From contig NW_009799179.1 in the NCBI RefSeq assembly GCF_000213175.1, positions 8,140,705 to 8,204,704 on the forward strand: a DNA stretch of 64,000 nucleotides. The letters run 5' to 3'. Of the stretch, positions 14,101-25,180 are shown in pieces. The position numbers and the translations under genes are program-made. Under the pieces are notes generated by a model. It worked only from the letters and a program-made list of their open reading frames with translations. It had not been told where the DNA came from and searched no databases. The stretch's first letter is position 1. Each line of letters opens with the position of its first letter. This stretch comes from Neurospora tetrasperma FGSC 2508. Lineage: Eukaryota; Ascomycota; Sordariomycetes; Sordariales; Sordariaceae.

Positions 14101-16735
14101 GTACTAACTTTTATTAATTACTATTATAATTAATTATATACGTAGTAAAGCGTTCTTCTAGGGACTTTTAATTAAATTCCTATTATAAAATTAGGTTTAA
14201 TAAATATATTACTACTATTATTATTTCTCTCTAGAGCTTTTATAGTAAATTTATTAATTCTTTTATTACCGCCGACTTTTCCCTAATTATACCCCTTAAA
14301 TATTCGGTACCGTTATTCTATATTTAAATATATAAAACCGAAGGTTCGAAAATTGTACTACATTTAATTAAGAAGGTAGTAATATAGGGTTTATTTATAA
14401 TTATTTTATTATTATATTCAATTACCCTTAATTAGATTTAATAATAAAGTTTAAAACCGTTAAATAACGATATTAGTATAGCAATAATTGAATTTACTAT
14501 CCAATTTAGTAAATAATATAATTATACCTTCCCGAACTAACGATTTATAATAATTATTAAATTTAATACTATACTTCTATTGGGCACTTTAATTAGGGGA
14601 TAATTAAAGAAATTAATAGTAAGAAAGAGATTAGGACCTTTTAACGTATTATAGACTTCTTTATATATTTAATATTTTATTTTAATTGCTATATAAGAAT
14701 TATAGTAAACGAGATTGGGGCCTTTTAAATATACCTTATATTTTTTATTTATTAGTTGGGCTAAGGTTTTTAATTTTAGGTAATTAAGGCGAAGGTACTA
14801 ATATAAAGTATTGCCCTCTTAAGGCTACCTAGCGGTCTTACTAATAAACCGGTGAAATTATATATAAAAAGAGGATTAGTTAGTACGTATTTTAAAGGGT
14901 ATATATTTTAATATAAATTAATTAAACTTTAAAGAGAGATAGTATAAATAGCTATTATTTAAACGGAAGTAAAGGTACTTTAAATTAAAAGATTAATCCT
15001 AATATAATCCCTTTTCTAATTACTTTCTTAAAAATATTGAATTATACGCTATCCTAGGTATAAGTACATTATTATTAAATCTAAAACTAATAGAGTAGCC
15101 CTCGTTAGTATTTAATATTAGGTAAATTGAACTATATCCTTCAATTATAATAAATATATTTCCCGTCTAAATATAATCTCCTTTTTTTGTAGGTTTAAAA
15201 CCTTTAAACCGACCGGCCTTATTAAAGATATAAATTATTATATTTAAATTAAAAATTATTAAGTCCTTTAGTAGGTATTTTAATCTATCCTTATAGGGTT
15301 TTAGTATTAAAAAATTCGCTTTATAATATATATTACCAATCCGCCGGCTATAAAATTAAAAGTTATTAACGTTATTTTAATAAGATTTATTAATTTTAAT
15401 ATTTTTTAAGAATTCTTTAATCTTTTTTACTAATTTAGAGTTTTTTTAATAATTCTTATTAACCCGCTTACGTATATAGTAGTTTTCTTTAAAATTATCT
15501 AATTGGTTTACTATATTAATATACTAATAGTATTTAAACTTATAACCTATACATTTATATATAGAGTAAGCCCTCTTCGACCGTTTATTATAATTTTAAC
15601 GATTTTAATAATTACTAGCCGGCTTTTTACTTTTATTATTCCGGGGGTTATTAAGAACGTCCCTACTAAATTTGGTATATATAATTACTACTCTAAATAT
15701 ATTACCTTTATAAATTTGGAAGTAACTTTTATTTAATAAAAACGCTTTAAAGACCTCCTATTTAAATTCCTAGGCTATATTTATAAAAGTATAAAATTTA
15801 TTATTTTTAATTTAGCGATATACTATAATTAGGGTAATAAGTAAGGACCTAAGGAATTTACTTACTATATAGAGGAACTTTTAATACTAATTCTCTAAAT
15901 TAATATATTTATCGATATTATAGTATTAATTAATAATTATAATTTCTTTCTACTTTTTAAATTAGGTAGTTCAACTCTTTAAAGTATAAATAAGGCAGAC
16001 CTTTTTTTAATATTTAGTATAAATATTATTTCTAACTTTTATTAAATTATAATTAATCGACATATATAATTTATTATACTAAATAGTAATAGTTTCGGTT
16101 TTTAGGAAGTAAATTAAATAAAGCTTTTTAATAATATACTTCTTTATCCAATTCTTAATATTATTAATATTAGTAATAAATTTATTTTAGTCTTTCTTTT
16201 TATAGTAATAGTCGGTTAGGGTAACTTTATAGTTACGGAAATTGGATTTAAATATAAAATTTAGGCGTTTAGCGGTAAAGAAAACTTTTATAGGCGGACT
16301 AGTAGGAGTTTAAATAAATATTAGGGTCCGAACTAGGATTATAATTAATTAGGTAGTTTAAAATAGCTAGGTATTAATTATTAGGGGACTATTATCTACC
16401 TTTATAGTATTAAAAATCTATTACTAGATTTAAATATCCTTAGGGGGTTTTTAAAAATTAGTAACCAATAGTTTAATAGGAGTAGCAGGCTAAAGGATTC
16501 ACTTTTTGAGATCCGGGTTAATAAAAGACTAAAGCTCCTTATTAAAAGCCTTATTTTTAAATCCTTTTTCCTAAAGATATTAATCTTCGGATTTATTAAG
16601 GATAATTTCGCTAATAATCTTAAGATCGATAAATATTATTGCGTCGTATTACTTTATTTACTTTAATAGGTAATTACTATACTATATTTGCCCGGGTTAC
16701 TTTAACCGGTAATTATTGCATATAAGACTCTTAAT

Positions 16736-16913
16736 TATAAAATACAAGTACGAGTAGGGGTATTAATTGAATAGAGGGTATAGACTATATATTGTGTAGA
16801 TCTCTATATTAGGTTAATCCCTCGTATAGAAAATCTAGTATTAGAAGGTTGCCAGGGATGCCAACTTACGTAAGGTACTAGGCTGGCACCCCGGTTACCT
16901 CCAGTATCCGACA
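16736..16913. repeat. right LTR
   Basis: 178 bp ending in CCGACA, directly followed by the target duplication. As in the left LTR, the half facing the host flank keeps more G and C than the half facing the element interior. Confidence 0.92.
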
Positions 16914-17019
16914 AGAATCCGAGTTTCATTCCAAACTGTCAGTCGGACACGGTTATCCCGGCTGCTATCGAAGTATCAACTAAATTTCCAGCGTCACAAC
17001 AAATCAACCCCGAAGCGGA

Positions 17020-18464
17020 TCATGCCTTTTTGAGCGGCGCGGACGAGTCCCTCCGGACCGGAGCCTTCTTCTTCCCATCCAGCGAGTACAGCCCGCCAGC
17101 GCCGAACACTATCACGGCTCCCACCAAGGTTCCAAACGCCAGCTTATTCCCGAACAGCCATATGCTCAACAGCAGACTGACAAGCTTCCGGATGTTGAGG
17201 ACGATGGTGACTGTCAACGCAGTCGAGGCAGCTGCCAAAAGATTGACTCCGCGGATGCAAGCATACTGGGTCAGGACGTTCAGCGCCAGATAAAACAGTT
17301 GACTGGGAATGTGAATATTCTCCAGGAACTTCTGGATGTTGGGCGATAGATTGGGGTACTCCTCAAAGTCCGGCAGCGGTAGAGTCAAGGGCGCACTGTT
17401 GGCCAGTTTCTGAAATTGCGTCGTCAACGACGGCCAGAAAAACAGAAACAGGGGCAAGGACAGGAGATGCGAATAGAAGAGGTTCTCCTTCCAGTGCGGG
17501 CCATATTTCTTGTAAGTTTCTTCCGTGTAAAGGCCCATGACAGCCGACAAGCTCTGGGCAACGAAGAGAATTGCAAGTCCAATGCCAAAATCCGAGTTCT
17601 TCTCATGAGTCTCTTTCTTGCTCGATCCCTGGAAATTCTGTCAGTATCCGTATCCTGCATGGATATCCACTACATTGTTGGGAAGCGCACCTTGCTCTGT
17701 GCGTCAGACCAGGCCGCCGCAATCACACCCACGGTAAGGAGGAGTACGGCTACAATCTGGATTCTTGAATATCTCTTGCCCCACAAAGCTCCAGCAATCA
17801 TTGTGGTTATGCTTCCTCCCGAGCGCAGGATAATATGTACGGGCACCGAAATGTCGTAGCTAAAAGCATGGTTATTGAGGACATTGATGGCAAAGAATAG
17901 CGCGATATTGATCAGCCATCGTTTAATCGGAACTTGGTTTTTCTTGAGGAAGAAGGGCGGACGGCTCCAGTCGATCTGGGAAGGTAGGCCGACGAGGGCA
18001 ACGAAGAGAAATTGGACAAAGGTCAAGAGTGTACCTGCGAATGTTGGGAGATCGTTAGCTCCATGTTCTCGTATCCGTGATATCCGGTTTGCAAGCAATG
18101 CGAAGCCGATTTGGCTAAAGATGGCTAATAGCAACGTACCGGCACCAGGCTCAACTTTGATAATGGACTCAAGCGCAAAGACATTGGAACAGCACCCGCC
18201 AAAGATGAGCGAGAGCATAACTCCTACAGCTATCCAGTGCGGAATTGTCTCGATAAACATGCGCCCAGCCAGGGCCATGGCGCGGCTGAAGAACGGACGG
18301 TTGTCGTCAATTCCGTACATTTCAGCCTTTTCGAGAGACGGAGCAGCATTGATGACACGGGGCGAAGGTTCCGACACAATGGAACCTCGGTCGTCGCGGT
18401 TCTTGTTGCTGTTTACCGAAGTGTGCTGCTGTTTAGGCGCCTGACGCCGACGTGAGGCGGCCAT
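17020..18464 (-). CDS. yea4: Yea4-type UDP-N-acetylglucosamine transporter (UAA/SLC35B family)
   Basis: Multi-pass nucleotide-sugar antiporter of the ER/Golgi; yeast Yea4 carries UDP-GlcNAc and supports chitin synthesis. Exons are 18464-17691 and 17628-17020, giving 460 residues. The intron has an AAG|GTGCGC donor, an ATACTGACAG branch region and a TTCCAG acceptor, and keeps phase 0. After a ~75-residue hydrophilic N-terminus there are about ten hydrophobic segments. UAA-family features include GGCCSNVFALE, NNHAFSYDISVPVHIILRSGG, a YSHLLSLPLF segment and LTQYACIRGVN, with a C-terminal helix ending GGLYSLDGKKKAP. The C-terminal KKA could act in ER retrieval; that is inference. Substrate is assigned from family resemblance, so UDP-GlcNAc versus UDP-xylose specificity remains open. 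Confidence 0.9.
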
Positions 18465-20118
18465 GGCGAATGGGCAAGTCGGGACATAAAGCCGCTACTG
18501 GAGAGTTGGGGGCGACGGAGTGAGCTGCCAAGGGGGGCGCAGTCGGCAATGTATATAGGTACGTAGGCAAGATTCGGGTTGTTGTTGGTCGTGATGTCTT
18601 TTTGGGCAGCCTGGAAATAGTTCAAATCGGCCTGTGTCCGAAGCAAGCAACTTGTTCGTCTGATGGCGGGGCAGACAGGGAACGTCAGTCGAGTCGGGTA
18701 CCGGTAGTCGTTGGGTAAGGTAGGTGGTCCCCCGACGTCTTCGAACCCTTGAGGTTGGGCCAGAGCTTCCCAAGAAAAGCAAGCGTATGTAGGAAGGTGA
18801 CAAGGTCAAAGGGAGAAACAGGTGATGATATTTCGGACAGGATGAAGAAGGACGCGACGGAAGAAATGTGTACACTCGATTAGTTCGGAACCTTGCGTCG
18901 GGGCTGGCAGCAAGCAGAAGCAACCAAGTGGGCTCGACATCAACTAGATGGAATTTCCAGGCTCAAAGCTCCAAGGCGACCCGACGTCGCGCCAGAATTC
19001 CATTCGCTGGAATTGGTCCAACGTTACCTTTTTCAAACTTCCATGTGGCCACAATTCGGAATGGTGGAGATCTGCCCGTGGCAGTTTCAAGCAGATTCGG
19101 CTGGCTTGACCCACCATTTCCACCGGGACAGCACCAGCACGAGCTTCAGCTGAAACCGACTTGTCCACTGATCCAGGCATTTCGGTCCACTAAAATTCGC
19201 AGGGCCAGCGTCCGGGCGGGACGGGAATGTGAAGATGGGGATCGATGGTCGGATGGCTTGACATCTGCCGAGCCAGGATCACACTCTTGACTGTTCTTAA
19301 CTTGTCTCCGCCGAGACCCTTAACCTTCATTCACCAGCTCGAGATTGTTCACGCCCGCAGTAGAGATGCCCTGCGTTATCATGTGGCCGATGTTTGGGCA
19401 GTTTCCGAGATCCCGTCTCATCTTGTTTTGACCTTAAGTCGGGTCGGCTTGCATGCCCAGATCTAGGTACGGAATTGGATGATATACCTTTAGGTAATTA
19501 ATCGACACCGCGCGTGCAGAGAGACGGGTACAATGCAGCTGGAGCCAACGGACCGCAGGATAGGATCTGTCACAGACAAGCACTTGTTCACTTTACCGAG
19601 TACGCGCCATGAGAAATGAGAAGTTTACCTCTAGATATATGTGTGGAACAGTCAAGTTCATTTAGCAAAACTGGGCTGTTTGTGAATTTCCTGACGCCCC
19701 CTAGCTATTGTACACCAAATAAATCAGGGACCAGTCATCAAGGTACCCGCCGTGCAGGTTCCAAAGTGATGGAACAGTTCAAGTTGGGATAGCTCACTAC
19801 AATAACCCTAACCCCCATGTCCTTCCATTTTGCCCACTCATCTAAACCCTGGCCACTTCCATCCCGTATCCCGCCCAGGAGGCAGCGACACGGCAACCTT
19901 CTCAAGAAGAAAGGTTCACTTATAGCATCCTTGTAGTACTTCCTTTGAAAACGGGTTTTCAGGAAACAACCCGACGATATCGAGTCTTGCAACCAGCAAC
20001 ATTCCCCCGATAAGCATTTGAGTTGACCACGCAAGTTGTCGCGCTGGGTCAACCTTCATTCCGCCCTTTATTACTGCAATCGCCGTGTCAACGTTTCACA
20101 TGAGATGAGGCCATCACC
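18465..20118. other. intergenic, yea4 and trs23 upstream regions
   Basis: Divergent spacer of 1.65 kb with normal composition. Several short frames exist on both strands but none shows domain features or plausible splicing into a longer gene. No RNA gene was seen. Confidence 0.55.
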
Positions 20119-20181
20119 ATGTGAGTTTCTGTCCACCAACATCATCATACACCAGACATGATATTGACACATACTTCAGGA
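20105..20181 (+). promoter_or_regulatory. uORF overlapping a splice-split start codon of trs23
   Basis: An upstream ATG at 20105 opens ATG AGG CCA TCA CC, and after removal of the first intron it closes with TGA. Its last A and that TGA overlap the main ATG as ATGA. The main start codon itself is split by the intron: AT at 20119-20120, G at 20180. A stop-start overlap of this kind suits translational coupling or reinitiation; that role is inferred. Confidence 0.6.
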
Positions 20182-20744
20182 CCGTATTCTCCCTCGTCAT
20201 CATCAACAAGGCCGGTGGCCTAATCTATAACAGGACGTTTCACGAAGGTGGCCTGAACAAGATCAGCACCAACGACTACCTCGTCCTGGCCGGAACCTTT
20301 CACGGGTATGCTAATATCTTACTCACATACCACAAATTCAATATCTTTCGCTCAATGCTAACACGGCCTTTCCAACCCCAAAAAAGCGTTCACGCAATTA
20401 CAGCCCGTCTAAACCCCGTCAAGTCCGCTCCGGAGCGGCCTCTATCCAACAGCATCCCCGGCGTGCCAGGCGGGATCCTGACGCGGCCGGAACCGCCTTC
20501 GGGTCTGGAGGTGCTCGAGTCGGAGAACTTCCGGCTGCAGTGCTTCAACACGCTGACAGGGGTCAAGTTTTTATTGTTTACCGACACGACGCAGACAAAC
20601 GTGGACGTCATCATCAGGCGCATCTACGACCTCTACTCGGATTACGTCATGAAGAACCCTTTTTACCAACTCGAAATGCCGATCCGGTGCGACATGTTTG
20701 ACCGGAAGCTGTTGTCGTATATCAGGGAGGTTAACAACAGGTAG
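20119..20744 (+). CDS. trs23: TRAPP complex subunit Trs23 (TRAPPC4)
   Basis: Core longin-type subunit of the TRAPP tethering complexes, which act as the GEF for Ypt1/Rab1 in ER-Golgi and autophagic traffic. Exons are 20119-20120, 20180-20305 and 20387-20744, giving 161 residues, against about 219 in yeast and 219 in human. The start codon is interrupted by the first intron (AT|GTGAGT ... TTCAG|G). Sequence features include the N-terminal strand MTVFSLVIINKAGGLIY, GTFHGVHAI across the second junction, the segment LTGVKFLLFTDTTQTNVD and the terminal helix YSDYVMKNPFYQLEMPIRCDMF, all typical of the Sybindin family. Rpn10 lies convergent 300 bp downstream. An upstream short frame overlaps the start and may modulate translation. 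Confidence 0.93.
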
Positions 20745-21043
20745 TGATAGTGAGTGGGGTTCCACAGCACGAGGGATCAGAAAGAGAAGGGGTGAGGAAT
20801 GGTATCAAGTTATCATGTCATGTCTGTCAAACGGAGTTACGTGGCGTTTGTCTTTTGGAAATGGTTGGGCGGGCGGTCAAAGGGTCATGATAGAATAGCT
20901 TCATGCTCAAAAGATGGGCGGTAGGTAGTTGCCCATGTAATACCATGGCGAGTCTATTGTACACAAATACAGCCAGCGCCCATGGTAGTTGTCCCTTGCA
21001 AAGCGCCATCACTCATAATCTCAACCCGCCAACAATGAGTCGA

Positions 21044-22026
21044 CTAGGAGGTATCCATCTTGTCGCCATCATCTGATTTGCCGGGCTTGTCATCATCCTT
21101 TTTGCTGCCGCTGCCGCTCGGTTCGCCGTCCTTGCCTAGCAATGGTTCCGACTCGCCAGCCTCTTCCTTGACGTCCTCCAAGCTCGCCTTTTTCGCCGCC
21201 TCGGCCTCCTCCTTGGCGCGCTTCTCCTGGCGTGCCTTCTCTTCCTCCATACTCATTCTCAACGCAAGGGCCAGCTCGGGGTCGACGGATGGATCGATGC
21301 CGAAGGGGAAGTCCTCGTTGGCCGCGCCGCCAGCATCGCCACCAGCGCCTCCGCTACCGCCAGCAGCAGCCTCGCCGAGGAGGATAGGTGTCGAGATGAG
21401 CTGGTCGCTAAGAAGCTTGCTGCTCGGTGGGATGACGACCATGTTGGATCCTTCGCCACTCTTGACCTCGCGGTTGAAAGCCTCGAGCTTCTTCTGGTTC
21501 TCGTCATCGATGTCGCCGAAAAGCACAAAATCGACGCTGGTGTTGTTCTTCTTCATCTTCTTGGCAAGCTTGACGAGGTCGCTTTCCTCTTCCTCGATGG
21601 GCGAGCAAACAAAAATGACGATACGACCCCGCTGGGACTTGTTCTGTCGGTGCTTGAGAGCAAGCTGTAGTAGGTAGAATAGCTAGTTAACTGTCTGTAA
21701 CTTCCGGGGAAAGATCAAGAGGGGATGCCACATACCCACGCCACCTGGATAGCCCTTGACAACTGTGCCGAGCCACGAATGTTCTTCTTCGTCCGGTGCA
21801 GACCCTCGAGAATCTTGCCTTGGTCCGTTGTAAGCGTCACCAGGACCTCAGGACCCCTGCCGGCCATGCTCATGAGACCGACCGACGACTCAGGGTTGCC
21901 TTGTACGACGTTTTGGAAGATGATGTTAACAGCGTCCGCTTGCGCGTCGTAGCGGGTTGGTATGTAATCTCCATTGCGACTGCTCTCGCTGTTGTCCACC
22001 ACAATCATTACCGCTTCGAGAGGCAT
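21044..22026 (-). CDS. rpn10: 26S proteasome regulatory subunit Rpn10
   Basis: Ubiquitin receptor of the 19S cap, bridging lid and base. Exons are 22026-21736 and 21664-21044, giving 303 residues. The N-terminal VWA domain (about residues 4-190) opens MPLEAVMIVVDNSESSRNGD, a near-invariant family start, and continues with SSVGLMSMAG, QVAWLALKHRQNKSQ spanning the splice junction, and VDFVLFGDIDDEN. One ubiquitin-interacting motif is seen at about 223-240 (DPELALALRMSMEEE), as in yeast Rpn10, which has a single UIM. The C-terminal tail of ~60 residues is Lys/Glu/Asp/Ser-rich and ends DKMDTS. The intron has GTATGT and a TACTACAG acceptor. Confidence 0.97.
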
Positions 22027-22557
22027 CTTGTCGGTGTCTGTTCGACTGTGAATTATCGATGAATGTTGCTGTGATATGCAATTTGTTAAGAAAATCGAAG
22101 CGTTGCTTGTGGTTGGTATGGGAAAGGTTGGATTGGTGGGAAAGATAGTTGGTGTTCTGATGGAAAGATGATGTTCAGTGACAGCGGTTGGGGAGCTCCT
22201 GCGTAAGGCGGTTCAGCCTAGCTGCCCGCGTAGCTGCTGTTACGCTATCAGGTGGAGGTGCACGTACCGCTGAGTTCGTTATGTCAGTGACCTGGAGCTG
22301 CTGCAGCACGACGCCCCCCGTGTGTCTAACGAGCCTTGAGTGGTCAATGCTTTGGTTTGTTTACTCCAGGAAATGTCAACCACTCACAACACAGCGTACC
22401 ATTCAATTCAACCTGCAACACACTTCGACTCGCTCATCCATCAAGAATACGCCGATTGAAACGTACACACTTTCTTCCGCTAACGATTCCTCGCCAATCT
22501 CCTCAAAAGCCCAAAATCACAGCTGACAGAGTTACAATCATTCGATCTACGGCGACC
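22027..22557. other. divergent promoter region, rpn10 / Borealin-like
   Basis: Short spacer between two divergent start codons. An in-frame ATG at 22336 could extend the Borealin-like protein by 74 codons, but that stretch lacks family features and is more likely leader. Confidence 0.55.
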
Positions 22558-23853
22558 ATGTCTCCAACCACCGGCGCGAAACGCAGGTCGGACGAGGCCG
22601 ACGTTCCTGACGACAAGAACAACACTGGCCTCGCGGTGCCGTCGCTTGACAAAAGTACAACGGAAAACGGACGGCCAATTGGCAGCGAAAGTCCCGCGAA
22701 GAAGAAGAGGCGAACAGGAATCACGGCTGCGCAAAAACAAGCGCTGATTGACAACTTGCAACTCGAGCGTAAGTTTATCCCCCTAACAAGCAAGTGACGA
22801 TGCGCGTGGCCGACTAACATATGTGTAGTCACCGAACGCGCTCGCAAACTGCGGGCGAACTACGACATCCATGCGCAAAGTCTTCGAACCCGCATCGAAA
22901 TTCGCGTTAACCGCATTCCCATGTCCCTTCGCAAAGTGAAGATGGGTGATCTCATACAAAAATACTCTACCGAACAGCAACAAAAGACCACGACTACATC
23001 TAACGGCCCCCCGGTACCACTGAAAGATGCGACATCATCACGCCCCATCTTCCAGCGACCAGCGATTGCTTCTAGACCTACCTCCCCGATACGGCCCAGC
23101 CCGATCAAGACGACGAGGTTAGTCCCCTTTTCTTCTTCCCAGGGGAAATGGACGCCGTCAGTATTAACACCATCCAACCCTAGCCACGAAGTTTCCGGTC
23201 GCGACAAAGAAAATTACGAAATCGAACCCATGAACACGGAGAAACGACAACGTCTCGGCCCAGCAGCCGACATCTTGCGTAACCACTCCAACCAAGTCCT
23301 CTCGCCCACATCCTCCAACTCGCGCCTAGCACCACGAGGGGAACGCACCCCATCACCTACCAAACAACACTATCCGACCGGTATCGGCGCACGCCCAATC
23401 TCCCCAACCAAACCCACAGCCGGCACGAGTGCATCTACTCTCATCAGCAACATGGTCGAAAAGGCGCGATCGCGAGCAAACAGCCCCCAGAAGCACTCAA
23501 CAATAACGGAAGCAACGCAAGCGAGCGCAGCAAAATCCAGAGCTAGAGCGGCAACCACCACTGCGGCTTCTGCTGCCACACGGACATCGCGGAGAATTAG
23601 TGGCGCCAGCGTGTCTAGTGAGGCTAGCAGTACGTCATCGGTGGCGGCGCGGAGACAGCGACCGGCGACGGCGACGGGCATGGCATCTGGAACGGCGGCT
23701 AGTGCGAAGAGAGGTGTCATTAGCACGATCAAGAAGGGTATGGCCGCGACGAAGAAGGCGGCGGGTGGTGGGACGAAGGAAACGGCAGAGAAGGTGGTTG
23801 CTACTACGGCGGCGCCGGCTGTGTCGGGGAGGGTGTTGCGAAAGAGGGGATGA
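22558..23853 (+). CDS. Borealin/Nbl1 N-terminal domain protein
   Basis: Predicted chromosomal passenger complex component, which bundles with Survivin/Bir1 and INCENP/Sli15 to place Aurora B at centromeres. Exons are 22558-22768, 22829-23117 and 23184-23853, giving 389 residues; keeping the 66-nt second intron gives 411 in the same frame. The Nbl1/Borealin_N region is at about residues 57-125: ITAAQKQALIDNLQLE, LTERARKLRANYDIHAQSL, RIEIRVNRIPMSLRKVKMG. The rest is a disordered Ser/Thr/Pro/Arg/Lys-rich tail with several S/TP motifs (RPTSPIRPSP, ERTPSPTK), likely mitotic kinase targets by analogy. It is far longer than yeast Nbl1 (73 residues), as usual for Pezizomycotina homologues. The second intron is proposed from GTTAGT, a TATTAAC branch and CCTAG. 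The start at 22558 was chosen because upstream sequence looks non-coding. Confidence 0.88.
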
Positions 23854-24276
23854 GCGGGTTTGAAGTTGTGTTTGAATTATTGAGTGTCACCAAGGTTTTT
23901 CATTGCTGGGATATGGGCTTGGAGGATGTCCATCCAGGTTGTGCACTGTGGGATTAGCATTGTTATCGTTAGGCGTTGGATTGTATAGATGTTACGACCG
24001 CCGCCAGGTGTCGGCTGCACAGAGTTCGGCGTTATTAGGTCTGGCAGGTTTCAGGGAACAGTTGGGACATGGCAAATCCAAGTAATGTTATCATTTATCG
24101 CTGTTGTCTTTCGCTACAGCGTCAGAAGCTTTTTCCCCCCTCGATGTCAAGCGGAATAGCCAATACCACCATCCGAATAGCCTCGTAATATTTACCAAAC
24201 TTGATCATTAAATCCCACCTGGTTTAAATGCGCCTCCGCAGTCCTTTTTGAAAAACCAAAGTCGACGTCGAAACAT
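23854..24276. other. convergent 3' region, Borealin-like / tma22
   Basis: Spacer between two converging genes that would hold both 3' untranslated regions. Nothing else was recognised. Confidence 0.6.
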
Positions 24277-25180
24277 CTAGTTTCCTTCGCCCTTCTTCTT
24301 CTTCTTGTCTTCCACGAGTTCTATGTTGTCTTCGGGAACCTCCTTGTACTTTTCGAGAATGAACTCCTCGATCTCGCCGCTGACATCGCCCTGGACGACA
24401 ATCTCCTCGCCGCCGCTGGGTACCTTGGTTACCGAAGAGCCGGTAGCGAACTTCTTGCCAAAGTCCTTGGCAACCTATTGCAGGTTAAACGGGATTAAGT
24501 TAGCGATCGCTCTTCCAGCATCATCACCATGATACATGTATAGCTAGCAGCCCGTAGGTAGGCAAGCTAGCTAGCCAGCATGGAAGCTTGGCTTGCGGGC
24601 AACGGTATAACTGTACCTTCTTCAACTCCAACCCAAACGCCTCCAAGCCCGACACCGAAGTAACGTATTTCCTCTTGTTGCGCTCAATGCGCTTAATGGT
24701 CACCACGCTGTTGGCGCGCTTGTCGGCCTGCTTCTGCTCCGCCGCCTCGGCCTTGGCTGCCTTCTTCTTCGCGTCCTTCATGGCGCGCTCCTGCGCCTCG
24801 ACTGACAGCGATGCCATCTCCGCCTCGAGCACCTCGGGCGACCATATCCTTGAGTACATGGTCGGTTGGTTCTTCTCGAGCCATTGCTGGCACTTTTTGA
24901 CGGTTCCACCGTATTCGCAGTACTAAAATTCGGGGACGGTGATGGGTTGGTGAGTATGTAGTTGTCGATCTTTGCTACAGGTCGGGGTTTCGAGGGACGG
25001 ATGGACGGTAAAGGGGAATAGTATCATACCTCGGGCGGCAGGGAGCACACTGGAAAAAGTCGGTTAGTCAGCGCAAGGTTCTATATAAGGGCAGCGGTTC
25101 GATTTGAAAGAGAGCACAGGCATTGCATGTGACTACTTACCACCGCAATAAACAACATGACGTCCTGCGAGTGCGGTCAT
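24277..25180 (-). CDS. tma22: Translation machinery-associated protein 22 (DENR/DRP1 homologue)
   Basis: Partner of Tma20/MCT-1, binding the 40S subunit and promoting deacylated-tRNA release and 40S recycling. Exons are 25180-25141, 25049-25030, 24922-24617 and 24474-24277, giving 187 residues, near the usual ~190. The N-terminus has the zinc-binding cysteines in YCGVCSLPPEYCEYGG, assembled across three exons including a 20-nt micro-exon, and then KCQQWLEKNQPTMYSRIW. The SUI1/eIF1-like domain (about residues 95-170) shows VVTIKRIERNKRKYVTSVSG, FGLELKK|VAKDFGKKFATGSSV and EIVVQGDVSGEIEEFILEKY. The tail is Lys/Glu-rich. All junctions keep frame, and the tiny exon is needed to complete the Cys motif, which supports it strongly. 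Confidence 0.96.

Larger units (their letters stand above)
10987..16913. mobile_element. LTR retrotransposon, heavily decayed (RIP-like)
   Basis: A 5.9-kb element bounded by two 178-bp direct repeats starting TG or a mutated equivalent and ending CA, and flanked on both sides by the 5-bp target duplication AGAAT (10982-10986 and 16914-16918). The interior is extremely AT-rich, in sharp contrast to the host flanks, and carries a very large number of breaks in every frame. That is the expected fossil state after RIP. The internal coding order is too eroded for me to assign Ty1/copia or Ty3/gypsy with confidence. It lies between the AMP deaminase promoter and the 3' end of the Yea4 gene, 107 bp beyond that gene's stop codon. 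The intact target duplication implies no large rearrangement since insertion. Confidence 0.93.
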